Below, one piece after another: positions 1 through 8,438 of a DNA stretch of 28,984 nt. The position numbers and the translations under genes were made by a program. The notes under the pieces are model-generated. The model did not search any database. It was not told the origin of the DNA and saw only the letters and a list, made by a program, of their open reading frames with translations. Origin of the DNA: Phycisphaerales bacterium UBA4658 (GTDB lineage: Bacteria; Planctomycetota; Phycisphaerae; Phycisphaerales; UBA1924); contig DHLW01000061.1 in assembly GCA_002405485.1 (NCBI GenBank), positions 26,507 through 55,490 on the forward strand, given 5' to 3'. Every line of letters starts with the position of its first letter. The first letter of the stretch is position 1.

Positions 1-1
1 C

Positions 2-478
2 ACGCTGGTGCAGACCGGCAAGAGCTCGATGATCCCGATCGTGCTCGTCGAGGGCCGAAGCCAGACCTACTGGCAGGAGTTCGATCACGCCATGCGGACC
101 ATGCTGCTGGCGCGAGGGTGGATCAGTCCCGAGGACATCAACCTGTACCGCCTGTGCGCCACGCCCACGGAGGCGGCCGACGCGATCGACCGCTTCTACC
201 GCCTGTACCACTCGTCGCGGTACGTGAAGGACACGCTGGTGATCCGGTTGAAGCGGCCGATCGCGCAGCATGACGTGGACCGCCTGAGCGATCAGTTCAG
301 GGTGCTCATCAAGCCGGAGGGGACGCAGCTCTCGCCGCCCAAGATGGTCCTGCGAGGTCCGTTCGACGTCGAGGACGACCACCTTGCCCTGCCCCGACTC
401 TGCTTCCCGCACACCAAGCACAAGTTCGGGATGGTGCGTCAGCTCATCGATCGGATCAACGAGTGCGAGCCGGTCTGA
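2..478 (+). CDS. LOG family protein, C-terminal part (5' end outside window)
   Basis: The reading frame is open from the first bases (frame starting at base 2), so the N-terminus lies upstream. The visible 158 or so residues match the C-terminal half of the LOG ('lysine decarboxylase-like', Rossmann fold) family. They include the strand after the nucleotide site (QTGKSSMIPIVLVEG), the YWQEF helix, and a FYRLYHSSRYVKDTLVIRL segment typical of the longer LOG proteins. The diagnostic PGGxGTxxE motif would precede the window and cannot be checked. Some LOG proteins are cytokinin riboside 5'-monophosphate phosphoribohydrolases and others act on other nucleotides; the substrate cannot be told from this part. 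The GTG at base 8 lies inside the conserved region and is an internal Val, not a start. The gene converges with the exported protein that ends at 491. Confidence 0.72.
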   Translation, partial: TLVQTGKSSMIPIVLVEGRSQTYWQEFDHAMRTMLLARGWISPEDINLYRLCATPTEAADAIDRFYRLYHSSRYVKDTLVIRLKRPIAQHDVDRLSDQFRVLIKPEGTQLSPPKMVLRGPFDVEDDHLALPRLCFPHTKHKFGMVRQLIDRINECEPV

Positions 479-490
479 GCGCGTCGGCCT

Positions 491-1318
491 TTACTTGGGG
501 TTGACCGTCTCGGTGGTCGTCGGCCCGGGTGCGAACGGATCGCGATTGGCCCGCAGGAACGCCTCATCTCGATCACGCTGAGACTGGATGATCCTGGGCT
601 CGGCGTCCTTGCCGAACTGGCGGATCGCCTGGTCGCGGGCCTCCTGTGCTTCGAACAACCCGCGCGGGCGAGCCGCGTCGGCGAACGCACGCTGGGCTCG
701 TGAATGTGGATCGTTGAACCGCGTGATCGTCGTCGTGACCGGGCCGCGGGGCCAGCCGTCATCGATCAGCCCGCCGCCGTGCACGTATCCGAGCCCGAAG
801 CGACGGTACGTCGAGCCGCGGATCGGCTCGTACCTCAACCGCTCGGCCCGATCAGCGAGGGCTTCGGCTTCATCGGCTCGGGCCTTGAGCAGCCGGCGCT
901 CGGCCTCCTCGCGCTCCCGCACGCGCCAGACGGCCTCCCCGGGGCCGAGCGTGTTGCCGGGCATCACGATCGCCCCATCAGCTCGAACGCTCGCCGCGAG
1001 CGGTGTTCGAGCAGCACTCGCCGGGTCCGAGGATGGCGTGGCCTGCTCATCACTGGTTGGACGGGACCAAGCCGGCATGCTGATGCGCATGGACCCGAAC
1101 GTGACTCGCTGGTCGCGCGACTCCGGCGGGGTGTTGGATGAGGGCCGAACCACGACGCGGGAGCGCGAGTCCGCCGACGTCGACGGTGTCTGAGCGTCAG
1201 GAGTGGTCTGGACTGCGTCGGCGCGTTCGGTGGGACCTGTCGATGGAGGATCGATGTCGGCGAAGGCCGATCCGGAGATCACCATCATCGCACACGCGCT
1301 GAGCACACCGGGACGCAT
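491..1318 (-). CDS. Uncharacterised exported protein, 275 aa
   Basis: I do not recognise this protein. Residues 1-20 form a clear signal peptide (hydrophobic core, AFA then Asp at the likely cleavage point). Residues 21-115 are rich in Ser, Thr, Pro and Arg and look disordered. Residues about 128-162 are a highly charged Arg/Glu/Ala helix, probably a coiled coil. A short Gly/Tyr-containing segment follows (RRFGLGYVHGGG), and the end is polar. The ATG at 1318 is preceded by a strong ribosome binding site (GAAGGG, 7 bases upstream), which supports the start. The product should be periplasmic or surface-located. It is divergent from the gene at 1443, with 124 bases between them. No catalytic motif is visible. 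Confidence 0.6.
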   Translation of the reverse strand: MRPGVLSACAMMVISGSAFADIDPPSTGPTERADAVQTTPDAQTPSTSADSRSRVVVRPSSNTPPESRDQRVTFGSMRISMPAWSRPTSDEQATPSSDPASAARTPLAASVRADGAIVMPGNTLGPGEAVWRVREREEAERRLLKARADEAEALADRAERLRYEPIRGSTYRRFGLGYVHGGGLIDDGWPRGPVTTTITRFNDPHSRAQRAFADAARPRGLFEAQEARDQAIRQFGKDAEPRIIQSQRDRDEAFLRANRDPFAPGPTTTETVNPK

Positions 1319-1442
1319 AACTCATCCCTTCACAACGGAGTTCTTGATCGCACCGCCAGAGATCACTACGCATCAGCGACAACTTGGTGCCCCAATCCGC
1401 AGATTTGGCATCAACGGACGGTGTTCGTTCGTATTATCGGTC
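1319..1442. promoter_or_regulatory. Divergent intergenic region, probably holding promoters for both neighbours
   Basis: These 124 bases separate two divergent genes and are more AT-rich than their surroundings. On the + strand a TATTAT hexamer at 1432-1437 resembles a -10 box. A TTGGCA at 1405-1410 resembles a -35 box, but the 21-base spacer is too long for a standard sigma-70 promoter. No good pair was found for the minus-strand gene. The promoter role is inferred mainly from gene orientation. Confidence 0.35.
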
Positions 1443-2783
1443 ATGCCATTCCCCTCACGCACGATGCTTGGGTTTGTCGCGGCCTTGGTCGCGCTTGTCG
1501 CCCAGTGCGGGTGCCAGAGCGGATCGGGAGGGAGTGGGGGAGGTGTCGGCCTAGACCCACCGGACCGCTCGCCTCTGGCGGGCGAAGGAGTGCGCGGCGG
1601 CCGTGCCGCCGACCTGCAGAGTGTGGGGAAAGAGCTGCCGGTCGGGCACTCGGATGCCGGGCTGGAGGTGGTGGTCTTTGGGACGACGGCGGGTTCGCCC
1701 GAGATCGCGCGCGCGCTGGCGCCGTATTCGGACCACCCGGTCCCCGCCGCGCGAACGGTGGAGTCGCTCTGGGCCGAGCATGGGCTGCGGATGGTGAGCG
1801 TGCCCGTCGGCGAGGTGTCGTCGATCATCGAGGCGATGCAGGATGCGGGGCTTGGGCTCGGGGCTCGGGAGCGGCAGTGGCTCGGGCAGGCATATGCCTG
1901 GACCGAGGCCGTGCGTGGCCCGCAGATCGCCAGGCCCACGACGGTCGCACTGGATGCGGAGCGGATCACGCTTCAGGCCGGGGCGCTTCGGCTGCTGGTG
2001 CGCGGCTGGCTGGAGCCGCTACCGCCGCCCGTCGGTCTGCCTGTGGGTGTGATGGGCTCCACCAACGCCGAGCCCGGTGGCGATCCGGTCAGCGGGTCGG
2101 AGCGACTTCCCATGGCGGCGCTGCGGGTTGAGATCGTTCCGCAGCACCTTGAGTCGTCGGCGCGATCGGTGGTTGACCCCCTTGAGCCGCCCACGTCTTC
2201 GCGGCTGGACGCGATGACTCAGGGTCTGGTGTTCACCCGGCTGTACGTGCAGGCGCAGATGCAGCCGGGCCGGGCGCTGCTGATCCTCGCCGAGCGTCCG
2301 GGAGTGTCGTGGCGTGAACTCGCGGTCCAGCCCGCCCCGCCGAGGCCGGAGGCGGTCGCAGCGTCCGAGTCCGCGGCCAGCTCGACATCCTCCTGGCCGA
2401 GGCCCGCGGATCGTGCTCGTCGGGAAGAGTCTCAGTCGGAGCGCCCCTGGAGTGGGGCACGGGCAGGCGCCGAGGCGTCGCCGTTGGCCGAAGCCGGCGA
2501 GCGCTCGACGGCCGGACGCTCAGCAATCGGCGTCGGCGAAGTGGTTCGAGAGCGTCGCGACTCTTCGGGGACTCCGTCCCGCGATGGGCAGCCGACGCGC
2601 GCTGACGCAGCGCAGGTTCCACCGCAGGTCAGCGGCCCTTCGGCGCCGCGGGTGCCGACGCTCGGCGAGGCGATGCTCACGACCGCGCGGCGCGTGGTGG
2701 ACGATCGCTCGCCGAAGGTGCAGGAACGAGCGGTGATCGTGCTCATTCCGCATGTTCCGGAGGCCTTTCGGCTCTCGCCGTAG
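1443..2783 (+). CDS. Uncharacterised exported protein or lipoprotein, 446 aa
   Basis: I do not recognise this protein. The frame is open from 1203, but the upstream part overlaps the divergent gene and reads as non-coding. The ATG at 1443 starts a typical export signal: a short basic N-region, a hydrophobic core (MLGFVAALVALVA), then Cys-Gly-Cys and a Ser/Gly-rich stretch. The cysteines suggest a lipoprotein, but neither fits the usual lipobox. Residues about 60-280 look folded, with alternating hydrophobic strands and helices. Residues about 300-400 are rich in Ala, Arg, Ser and Pro and look disordered. The final 45 residues, ending in a hydrophobic strand (AVIVLIPHVPEAF), look folded again. 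An ATG at 1464 is a possible later start. It converges with the pilus ATPase gene, with 3 bases between stops. Confidence 0.55.
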   Translation: MPFPSRTMLGFVAALVALVAQCGCQSGSGGSGGGVGLDPPDRSPLAGEGVRGGRAADLQSVGKELPVGHSDAGLEVVVFGTTAGSPEIARALAPYSDHPVPAARTVESLWAEHGLRMVSVPVGEVSSIIEAMQDAGLGLGARERQWLGQAYAWTEAVRGPQIARPTTVALDAERITLQAGALRLLVRGWLEPLPPPVGLPVGVMGSTNAEPGGDPVSGSERLPMAALRVEIVPQHLESSARSVVDPLEPPTSSRLDAMTQGLVFTRLYVQAQMQPGRALLILAERPGVSWRELAVQPAPPRPEAVAASESAASSTSSWPRPADRARREESQSERPWSGARAGAEASPLAEAGERSTAGRSAIGVGEVVRERRDSSGTPSRDGQPTRADAAQVPPQVSGPSAPRVPTLGEAMLTTARRVVDDRSPKVQERAVIVLIPHVPEAFRLSP

Positions 2784-2786
2784 CGG

Positions 2787-4874
2787 TCACATGTTCGCTT
2801 CGGTGGCGCGGATGACTTCTTCGACGCTGGTGAGCCCCGCGGTGACCTTCGACATGCCGTCGCCGCGGAGTGTGACCATGCCGCGTTCCATGCAGAGGCG
2901 TCGGAACTCGGCGACGTTGGGATTGCGTGCGATGATGTCGCGCAGACTGTCGTCGACGACGAGCAGCTCGTAGATGCCGACGCGCCCGGAGTACCCTCGG
3001 TTGCGGCACTTGTCGCAGCCCTTTGGCATGTACATCTGGTCGGGGTTCATGCCCTGCATGACCAGATACTCGCGGTACTCCTCGCTGGGCGAACCCTGGA
3101 ACTTGCAGTGCGGGCAGAGTCGGCGGACCAGCCGCTGGGCAAGCACGCCGCGTACCGCCGCGCCGACGAGGAACGGTTCCAGCCCGATGTTCACCAGTCG
3201 CGTCAAGGAGCTCGGCGCATCGTTGGTGTGCAGCGTGCTGAGCACGAGGTGGCCGGTGAGCGCGGCCTGGACGGCGGTCTGGGCCGTCTCCATGTCGCGG
3301 ATCTCGCCCAGCATGATGACGTCTGGGTCCTGGCGGAGCAGGGCCTTGAGCGCCTTGCCGAAGCTCATGCCGATCTTGTCGTGGACCTGGGTCTGCGTGA
3401 TGCCATCGAGGTGATACTCGACGGGGTCCTCCACGGTGGAGACGTTCATCGTGTTCTTGTCCATCTGACGCAGCGATGCGTACAGCGTGGTGGTCTTTCC
3501 CGAGCCGGTCGGGCCGGTCACGAGCACGATGCCGTGGGGCTCGTCGATGAGCTTCTTCCAGGTGGCGAGCGTGTTGGGCTCGAAACCCAGGGCGTCGAGT
3601 TCGACGTTGATGCTCTTGGTGTCGAGAATGCGCATCACGGTCTTCTCGCCGTGTCCGTTCGGGAGTGTGGACACGCGGAGGTCGAGCTTGCGACCGTGCA
3701 CGTTGCATCGGATGCGGCCGTCCTGCGGCAGGCGGCGCTCGGAGATGTCCAGGTTCGCCATGATCTTCAGGCGGCTGGTGATCGCCGAGCTCATCGACGC
3801 GGGCGGGTTCATCATCTCAAAGAGCACGCCGTCGATGCGGAAGCGGACCTTGAGCTTCTTGTCGCCGGGCTCGACGTGGATATCGCTGGCGCCCTCCTTC
3901 ACCGCGCTCTGGATGATGAAGTTCACATACCGGATGACCGGTGATTCCGACGCCTGCTGCTCGAGGTCGACCTCCTGCTGGTCGCGGTTCTTCTCGACCT
4001 GCACGTCCTCCTCGGAGACGTCGGAGAGGATGCTCGACACATCCACGTCGGCCTGCTGCTGCTTCTCGGACTGGCCGACGATCTCCAGCGCGGCCTTGAT
4101 GTCCGAGGGCGGGACGACCACGAGCTTGACGTTGGGCATCCCCAGACGCCGGCGGACCTCGTCCAGGAGGAACACGTCGTCGGGGTTTGCCGTGCCGACG
4201 ATCATGCGCCCGCGGTCGTGCATGTTCTGCTTGTGCAGCCGGAGCGGGAGCACGTTGTGCTCCTTGCAGAACTCCAGCGTCAGCCGCTGCAGCATCTTGC
4301 CGTCAAAGCCCCCATCGAGCCCCTTGTCCAGGTCGACCCGTTCGAAGGGGACCTCGGCCATGAGCGCAATGGTGCGATACACCTTGCCCTCGTCGGCGCC
4401 CTGCTCGATGAGCACGTCGGCGATCCTGCGGCCCGGGCTCGACTTCATCACCTGTCGCGCCGCCGAGAGTTGCGCCGGCGTGATCACCTCGGCGTTCACG
4501 AAGAAGTCGCCGACATCCTGGCCCGTGCCACCGGCGTTCGCGCCCTGCTGCGGCGGCTGGGCCTCGGGCTGATAGACGTTCGAGAGTGCTTCGCCCACCG
4601 CGGGCTTTGGCGCGTCGGCGCGCACGGGCACCGCCGGATCCTTGTCCACCACCACGTTCTGTCCGAACGAGCGCTGTCCGCTGGGCACCGCGGGCAGCGG
4701 GGAGAAGACCTGCTCATCTGCCTGGCCGCCCGGCCTGGCCTTGGCGTCCGGGGCGCCATCGGGGTTCTCGGTCGAGCCGGGCTTGGGCTTGCGCAGGCGC
4801 GCCAGCGACTTGGAGTTCGGATCGTTGCTGACGCCCAGATCGGCCAGGATGTCGTCGATGTCGAACTTGCCCAT
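2787..4874 (-). CDS. pilB: Type IV pilus / type II secretion assembly ATPase (PilB/GspE family)
   Basis: This cytoplasmic hexameric ATPase powers assembly of pilin or pseudopilin fibres. The 695-aa protein has a Pro/Ala-rich extension (about residues 20-120), longer than usual. An MshEN/GspE-N-type domain follows at about 125-280. The GASDIHVEP motif is near 328, the Walker A GPTGSGKTT near 451, the DPDVIMLGEIRD Walker B region near 515, and the STLHTND His box follows. A four-cysteine zinc motif lies between about 585 (CPHC) and 620 (CDKC), as in PilB and GspE but not in retraction ATPases (PilT). It is the last gene of the operon behind pilM, pilN, pilO and a PilP-like gene, 60 bases after the latter. 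A GGGAG sits just before the ATG. PilB is preferred over GspE because a separate PilM is present, but a type II-like system is possible. No PilC/GspF or secretin gene is in the window. Confidence 0.92.
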   Translation of the reverse strand: MGKFDIDDILADLGVSNDPNSKSLARLRKPKPGSTENPDGAPDAKARPGGQADEQVFSPLPAVPSGQRSFGQNVVVDKDPAVPVRADAPKPAVGEALSNVYQPEAQPPQQGANAGGTGQDVGDFFVNAEVITPAQLSAARQVMKSSPGRRIADVLIEQGADEGKVYRTIALMAEVPFERVDLDKGLDGGFDGKMLQRLTLEFCKEHNVLPLRLHKQNMHDRGRMIVGTANPDDVFLLDEVRRRLGMPNVKLVVVPPSDIKAALEIVGQSEKQQQADVDVSSILSDVSEEDVQVEKNRDQQEVDLEQQASESPVIRYVNFIIQSAVKEGASDIHVEPGDKKLKVRFRIDGVLFEMMNPPASMSSAITSRLKIMANLDISERRLPQDGRIRCNVHGRKLDLRVSTLPNGHGEKTVMRILDTKSINVELDALGFEPNTLATWKKLIDEPHGIVLVTGPTGSGKTTTLYASLRQMDKNTMNVSTVEDPVEYHLDGITQTQVHDKIGMSFGKALKALLRQDPDVIMLGEIRDMETAQTAVQAALTGHLVLSTLHTNDAPSSLTRLVNIGLEPFLVGAAVRGVLAQRLVRRLCPHCKFQGSPSEEYREYLVMQGMNPDQMYMPKGCDKCRNRGYSGRVGIYELLVVDDSLRDIIARNPNVAEFRRLCMERGMVTLRGDGMSKVTAGLTSVEEVIRATEANM

Positions 4875-4934
4875 GGTCTCCCGATCTTCCTTCAGCCCGC
4901 GTGAGGGCCGGTTGTCATTCCGATCCGGCCGACG

Positions 4935-5669
4935 TCACTTCTTCCGGCCCGGCTTGTTCGAGTTCCTCTCATCGTCGTCCATCTCAAGCGTGAAGACGTC
5001 GTCCTCGAAGGCGAGCTCCACCGAGCGTCCGTGGATCGCCTTGACGGTGAACAGGTCGCCCACCGTGTCGCCCACGCGAACCGCTTCGCCCGAGATCCGC
5101 GCCACCGGGTTCGAGCCGCCGATGATGCCGTTGATCTTCAGGCTCGCGAGCGTGCTCTGCACCCGTCGGCGCTTGGCTTCGAGTTCGCGCTTGGCTTTGT
5201 CCGCCGCGGCTCGGCTCGCCTGTTCGGTGTTGTCCGCCACCGGCTCCGGCTCGATGAGCATCGCCAGCATGAACGGGTTCTTCTGCACCTGGTCCACGGG
5301 AACCTGGGACGCGGCGTGGTTGGCCTCAAGGTCCTTCAGGATCCGCTTGTGATCCGCCGCCTTGGCGCTCGGAGACCTGGTCAGGTCGTACTCGGGCACG
5401 GCGGTCTTGGCGAGGGTCGTGAGCGGGCCGATCCCCAGCAGCCGCATGCCGTAGATGAGCCCCGCGCCGGCCAGAAGCAGCACGCCGAGCGTGAGCGCCT
5501 GAGTCGAGACCTTCGGCTTTCTGGGCGTGCCGATTCCCTCCTCGCCCGAAGCGCCGGGCTCCAGGCCCTCCAGCCGGAACACGCCGCCCTGAGGCGGTTC
5601 GCTGGCGTCCATCGGCTGCAGCGAGCCCCCGGGAGTGTTCCCGCCCTTGGTCATCTGATTCCCGCTCAT
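4935..5669 (-). CDS. PilP/GspC-like inner-membrane assembly protein, 244 aa
   Basis: Its position directly after pilO points to PilP, or GspC in type II secretion, the periplasmic link between the inner-membrane platform and the secretin. The sequence starts with about 55 polar, Gly/Pro-rich cytoplasmic residues. One membrane helix follows (about 57-78), then a periplasmic part with an Ala/Lys/Arg-rich helix (about 140-165). The C-terminal beta domain (about 167-230) contains LKINGIIGG, GEAVRVGDTVG and VKAIHGRSVEL, the pattern of the GspC homology region or PilP beta-sandwich. PilP proper is a lipoprotein, whereas this protein has an internal membrane anchor, so it is closer to GspC in topology. 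Its ATG overlaps the pilO stop by four bases (ATGA), which implies translational coupling. The very acidic and basic tail after residue 230 is unremarkable. Confidence 0.72.
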   Translation of the reverse strand: MSGNQMTKGGNTPGGSLQPMDASEPPQGGVFRLEGLEPGASGEEGIGTPRKPKVSTQALTLGVLLLAGAGLIYGMRLLGIGPLTTLAKTAVPEYDLTRSPSAKAADHKRILKDLEANHAASQVPVDQVQKNPFMLAMLIEPEPVADNTEQASRAAADKAKRELEAKRRRVQSTLASLKINGIIGGSNPVARISGEAVRVGDTVGDLFTVKAIHGRSVELAFEDDVFTLEMDDDERNSNKPGRKK

Positions 5670-6214
5670 TTGCCGACGCTCCCTTCGCCTTCGTAGTACA
5701 CGCTCAGAACGAACGAGGTCTTCATCTCGCCGTCCACCTTGTCGCTCCGGCTGATCTTCAGGTCGGTCAGCCGCGTGATGCGCGGCAACTGCTCAAGCTC
5801 GAGAAGGAACTTGTAGTACCCGTCGAAGTCACCCGTGATCTCGATGTCCAGCGGCTGCTCCATCGCAAGACCCGCCGGGGTCGTCTTGTCATTCTTCTTG
5901 AAGGTGGGGATCCGCAGCCCGTTCTTGGCCGCGATCCCCGAGACCTGCCGGAGCACCGTGTCCATCTCCTTGCTCGAGGGCAGCTTGGCCTGCAGAGACT
6001 CGATCGACGCGCGGATCTGCTCGTTGGCCCGCTGCAGATCGTCGGTCTGCGCCGTCGCCTCGCGGAGCTTGCCGAGCAGCGCCTGCTTGTGCTCGATCTC
6101 CTTCTTGCCCTGCTGGATCTTCGCGTTGACGGGGCGGAACACCACGAAGTAGGAGCACACCGGCAGCGCCAGCAGCACCGCGGAGAACAGAAACTGTCGT
6201 GCGGTCGAGGACAT
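5666..6214 (-). CDS. pilO: PilO-like pilus alignment protein, 182 aa
   Basis: PilO pairs with PilN to form the periplasmic part of the type IV pilus inner-membrane platform (GspM is the type II counterpart). The 182 residues give the family's normal architecture: one N-terminal membrane helix (about 8-26), a coiled coil (about 33-78), and a small ferredoxin-like domain (about 95-180). That domain contains the hallmark pattern LDIEITGDFDGYYKFLLELE followed by RITRLTDLKI. It starts seven bases after the pilN stop, and its ribosome binding site (AAGGAG) overlaps the end of pilN. It overlaps the PilP-like gene by four bases, so the three are almost certainly one transcript. Length and motifs agree with the family, and nothing looks truncated. 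Confidence 0.85.
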   Translation of the reverse strand: MSSTARQFLFSAVLLALPVCSYFVVFRPVNAKIQQGKKEIEHKQALLGKLREATAQTDDLQRANEQIRASIESLQAKLPSSKEMDTVLRQVSGIAAKNGLRIPTFKKNDKTTPAGLAMEQPLDIEITGDFDGYYKFLLELEQLPRITRLTDLKISRSDKVDGEMKTSFVLSVYYEGEGSVGK

Positions 6215-6220
6215 CGTCGT

Positions 6221-7087
6221 TCACTCCTTGCTCGTCGGGACGCTGCCCACTTCGGCACCTTCGGTGTCGTGCTCGTCGCGAGGCACGGTCGGGTCCATCG
6301 GATCACGCGGCGTGGCCTTGCCCGCCACGCCCGGCTTGGGATTCAGACGGGGCACGTGCAGGGGCTCGATCGCCCGAGCGTCCGCCGAGGTCTTGATCGT
6401 CGCCTCGATCTTGAACTTGCGCATCTGCACGTCGTCCATCTTCGTGTCCGACGAGTAGATCATGTCGACACGGTCCAGGAGCGGGCACTGCACCAGCCGC
6501 TGGTAATAGTCCGCAACGTCGTCATCGCTCCCGGCCAGCCCGGAAAGCTCGATCTTGAACTCAAAACGCGGGGGGCTCGGCGGAGGCGGAGCGGCGGCCT
6601 TGGCCTGCGACTGGTTCTTCTGCGCCGCCTTGACATCCGCCAGCGTTCGCGGCCCGGCCAGCGTCGAGGGCTTCGCCGCCGTCGCCGCTTGCTGCTGCAC
6701 ACGCTTGCTCTTGATCTCCATCTCCGTCAGCGTGAGCTGCTCGGGCATCCGATTGATCAGCTCGGCAAGCAGGATCGAGCGCGGCACGCGCTCCACCAGC
6801 GCAAGCGTGATGTCCGCCTTCTCCTTCAGCTCATCCCGCTGCGCCTCGAGCTGCTTGAGCTGCTCGATCTTCTTCGTCTCAGCGGCGAAGTCCTTGTTCA
6901 CCTGCTCCTGCGTCGACTTCACCGTCATCCATTGCCGGTACGTCACGAAGAACGCCCCGACGATGCCGATGACCACGACCAGAAACAGAAACAAGCTGAT
7001 GCCGATGGCCCGACGTTCGGCCTTCTTCTGCAGGTAGTCTTCCGGCAGGAACGACTGTCCGCCGCCGGGAGTTCGATTGCTGCTCAT
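6221..7087 (-). CDS. pilN: PilN-like pilus assembly protein, 288 aa
   Basis: PilN is a bitopic protein that binds PilM through its cytoplasmic N-terminus and PilO through its periplasmic part. Here residues 1-27 are polar (the conserved N-terminal peptide that docks on PilM may be the FLPEDY segment near 13). A membrane helix spans about 28-49. A coiled coil runs from about 55 to 95, and then comes ILLAELINRMPEQLTLTEME, the typical start of the PilN ferredoxin-like domain. An Ala/Pro/Lys-rich insert around residues 135-170 and a C-terminal extension after about 240 make it longer than the usual 180-220 residues. The ATG is preceded by GGGAA at six bases. It lies 46 bases downstream of pilM in the same orientation. 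Confidence 0.82.
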   Translation of the reverse strand: MSSNRTPGGGQSFLPEDYLQKKAERRAIGISLFLFLVVVIGIVGAFFVTYRQWMTVKSTQEQVNKDFAAETKKIEQLKQLEAQRDELKEKADITLALVERVPRSILLAELINRMPEQLTLTEMEIKSKRVQQQAATAAKPSTLAGPRTLADVKAAQKNQSQAKAAAPPPPSPPRFEFKIELSGLAGSDDDVADYYQRLVQCPLLDRVDMIYSSDTKMDDVQMRKFKIEATIKTSADARAIEPLHVPRLNPKPGVAGKATPRDPMDPTVPRDEHDTEGAEVGSVPTSKE

Positions 7088-7133
7088 GTCGCGTTCCCGC
7101 CTTCCTGGTTCCGATCGTCGGTCGTCTTTCTAC

Positions 7134-8438
7134 TCACAGATCCGTCGGGCACAATGCCAGCCCGAATGGAATCGTCCAGCCCGGCTGCGGCGTCGAGAAG
7201 TCCACCCCGCGCACCGGCTCCGAGCCGGTGCGAGCCATGCGGGCCAGCGGGTCGGCCACGTGCGCCGGCAGCCGCAGCTTCCGGGCCACATGCTGGCACA
7301 ACCCACGATGCCGCGCCTCGCCACCGAACAGAATGGCCTTCTCCACGCGGCGACCGGGGAACATCGCCTCGTAGTACCGCAGGCACATCGACGCCTCATC
7401 CGTCAGTGTGTCCAGCGTGTCGCTCAGGTCGAACTCCGGCGGAGCGACCTCGGCTTCGGGCTGCTCGGCGATCGACGGCGTCAGGCCCGGCGCCACCACG
7501 CTCTGCCGACGCTCTTCCTCCGTGGCGGTGCTCGTGACCGGCTCCGGCTGCAGCGTCCCATCGACAGCGGCCGCGGCGCGCCCGCCGTTGCCGGTGGAGC
7601 CCTCCACCAGGGAGCGCGGCCGCGCCGCCTGAGGCACGAGCACGCTCGCCGACAACCGCAGCCGCCGCGCCTCGACCAGGTTCAGGTCCAGAGCACGGGC
7701 CACGCACACGTCCATCTCGTTGCCCCCGAACTGGATCGTCTTTGCAAACACCAGCGTCGTCGCGTGTGCGATATAGACCTTGGTCGTGCCCGCCGCGATG
7801 TCCAGGTACATCGTCGCCGTCTGCTGATCGCTGGTCCGACGATTGATGTGCTCGAACGCCTTGAGCGTGGCGACGCACTCTGGGTGGATTCCCACACACT
7901 CGAGCTTCGCGTCCTTGATGGCGCCCATGAGCCGGCCCACGAACTCACGGGCCGCCGCCATGCAGATCACTTCCTGCTTGACGCCCGTTCCCCCCGACTG
8001 ACCGCTCCCTGGGGTGCACGCTCCATCCACCGCAAAGTGGCGGAGGATGAGCGCGTCAGGCAGGCAGTCCAGCACGGCGGGCACGCCCTCCCGCACGAGC
8101 GTCTCCAGGGCCACGTTCTCAGCTCGCGGAAACTGCATGTGCTTCACGAACATCTGGCCCGCGGGAATCGTGCACACCGCACGCTTGCCCTTGAACCCCG
8201 TGCCCTTGAGCAGCCGCGGCAGGGCCTGGAACTGAAATGCCAGCCGCTTGGCATGATCGTCCCACAGGGCTTCGGGCGTATCGATCGCCGCCGCCGCCAC
8301 CAGGCCCGGCGCGTCGCCCTCGTGCACCTGCAGCAGCTTGAGCGCCCCCACGCCGAAGTCGATGGCGATGGGCGACACCCCGCCCCCAAGCGAGGTCATC
8401 GCCGCCGTTCGAACTTTGCCCAATGAGAACAACGCCAT
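7134..8438 (-). CDS. pilM: PilM-like actin-fold ATPase, 434 aa
   Basis: PilM is a cytoplasmic actin-like (FtsA-fold) protein that nucleates the PilN-PilO complex and contacts the assembly ATPase. The first phosphate motif is visible near residue 24 (PIAIDFGVGALKLLQV). The second is near 211 (MYLDIAAGTTKVYIAH), followed by the typical IQFGGNEMD. The C-terminal EKAILFGGEARHRGLCQHVA matches the adenosine-binding part. The protein is longer than typical PilM (about 350 aa) because of a Pro/Ala/Thr-rich, probably disordered insert at about 266-340. I chose the ATG at 8438, which has GGTGAGG eight bases upstream and begins with MALFSLGK. An earlier in-frame ATG at 8519 would add only a basic, unconserved stretch. 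It is the first gene of the pilus operon. Confidence 0.85.
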   Translation of the reverse strand: MALFSLGKVRTAAMTSLGGGVSPIAIDFGVGALKLLQVHEGDAPGLVAAAAIDTPEALWDDHAKRLAFQFQALPRLLKGTGFKGKRAVCTIPAGQMFVKHMQFPRAENVALETLVREGVPAVLDCLPDALILRHFAVDGACTPGSGQSGGTGVKQEVICMAAAREFVGRLMGAIKDAKLECVGIHPECVATLKAFEHINRRTSDQQTATMYLDIAAGTTKVYIAHATTLVFAKTIQFGGNEMDVCVARALDLNLVEARRLRLSASVLVPQAARPRSLVEGSTGNGGRAAAAVDGTLQPEPVTSTATEEERRQSVVAPGLTPSIAEQPEAEVAPPEFDLSDTLDTLTDEASMCLRYYEAMFPGRRVEKAILFGGEARHRGLCQHVARKLRLPAHVADPLARMARTGSEPVRGVDFSTPQPGWTIPFGLALCPTDL

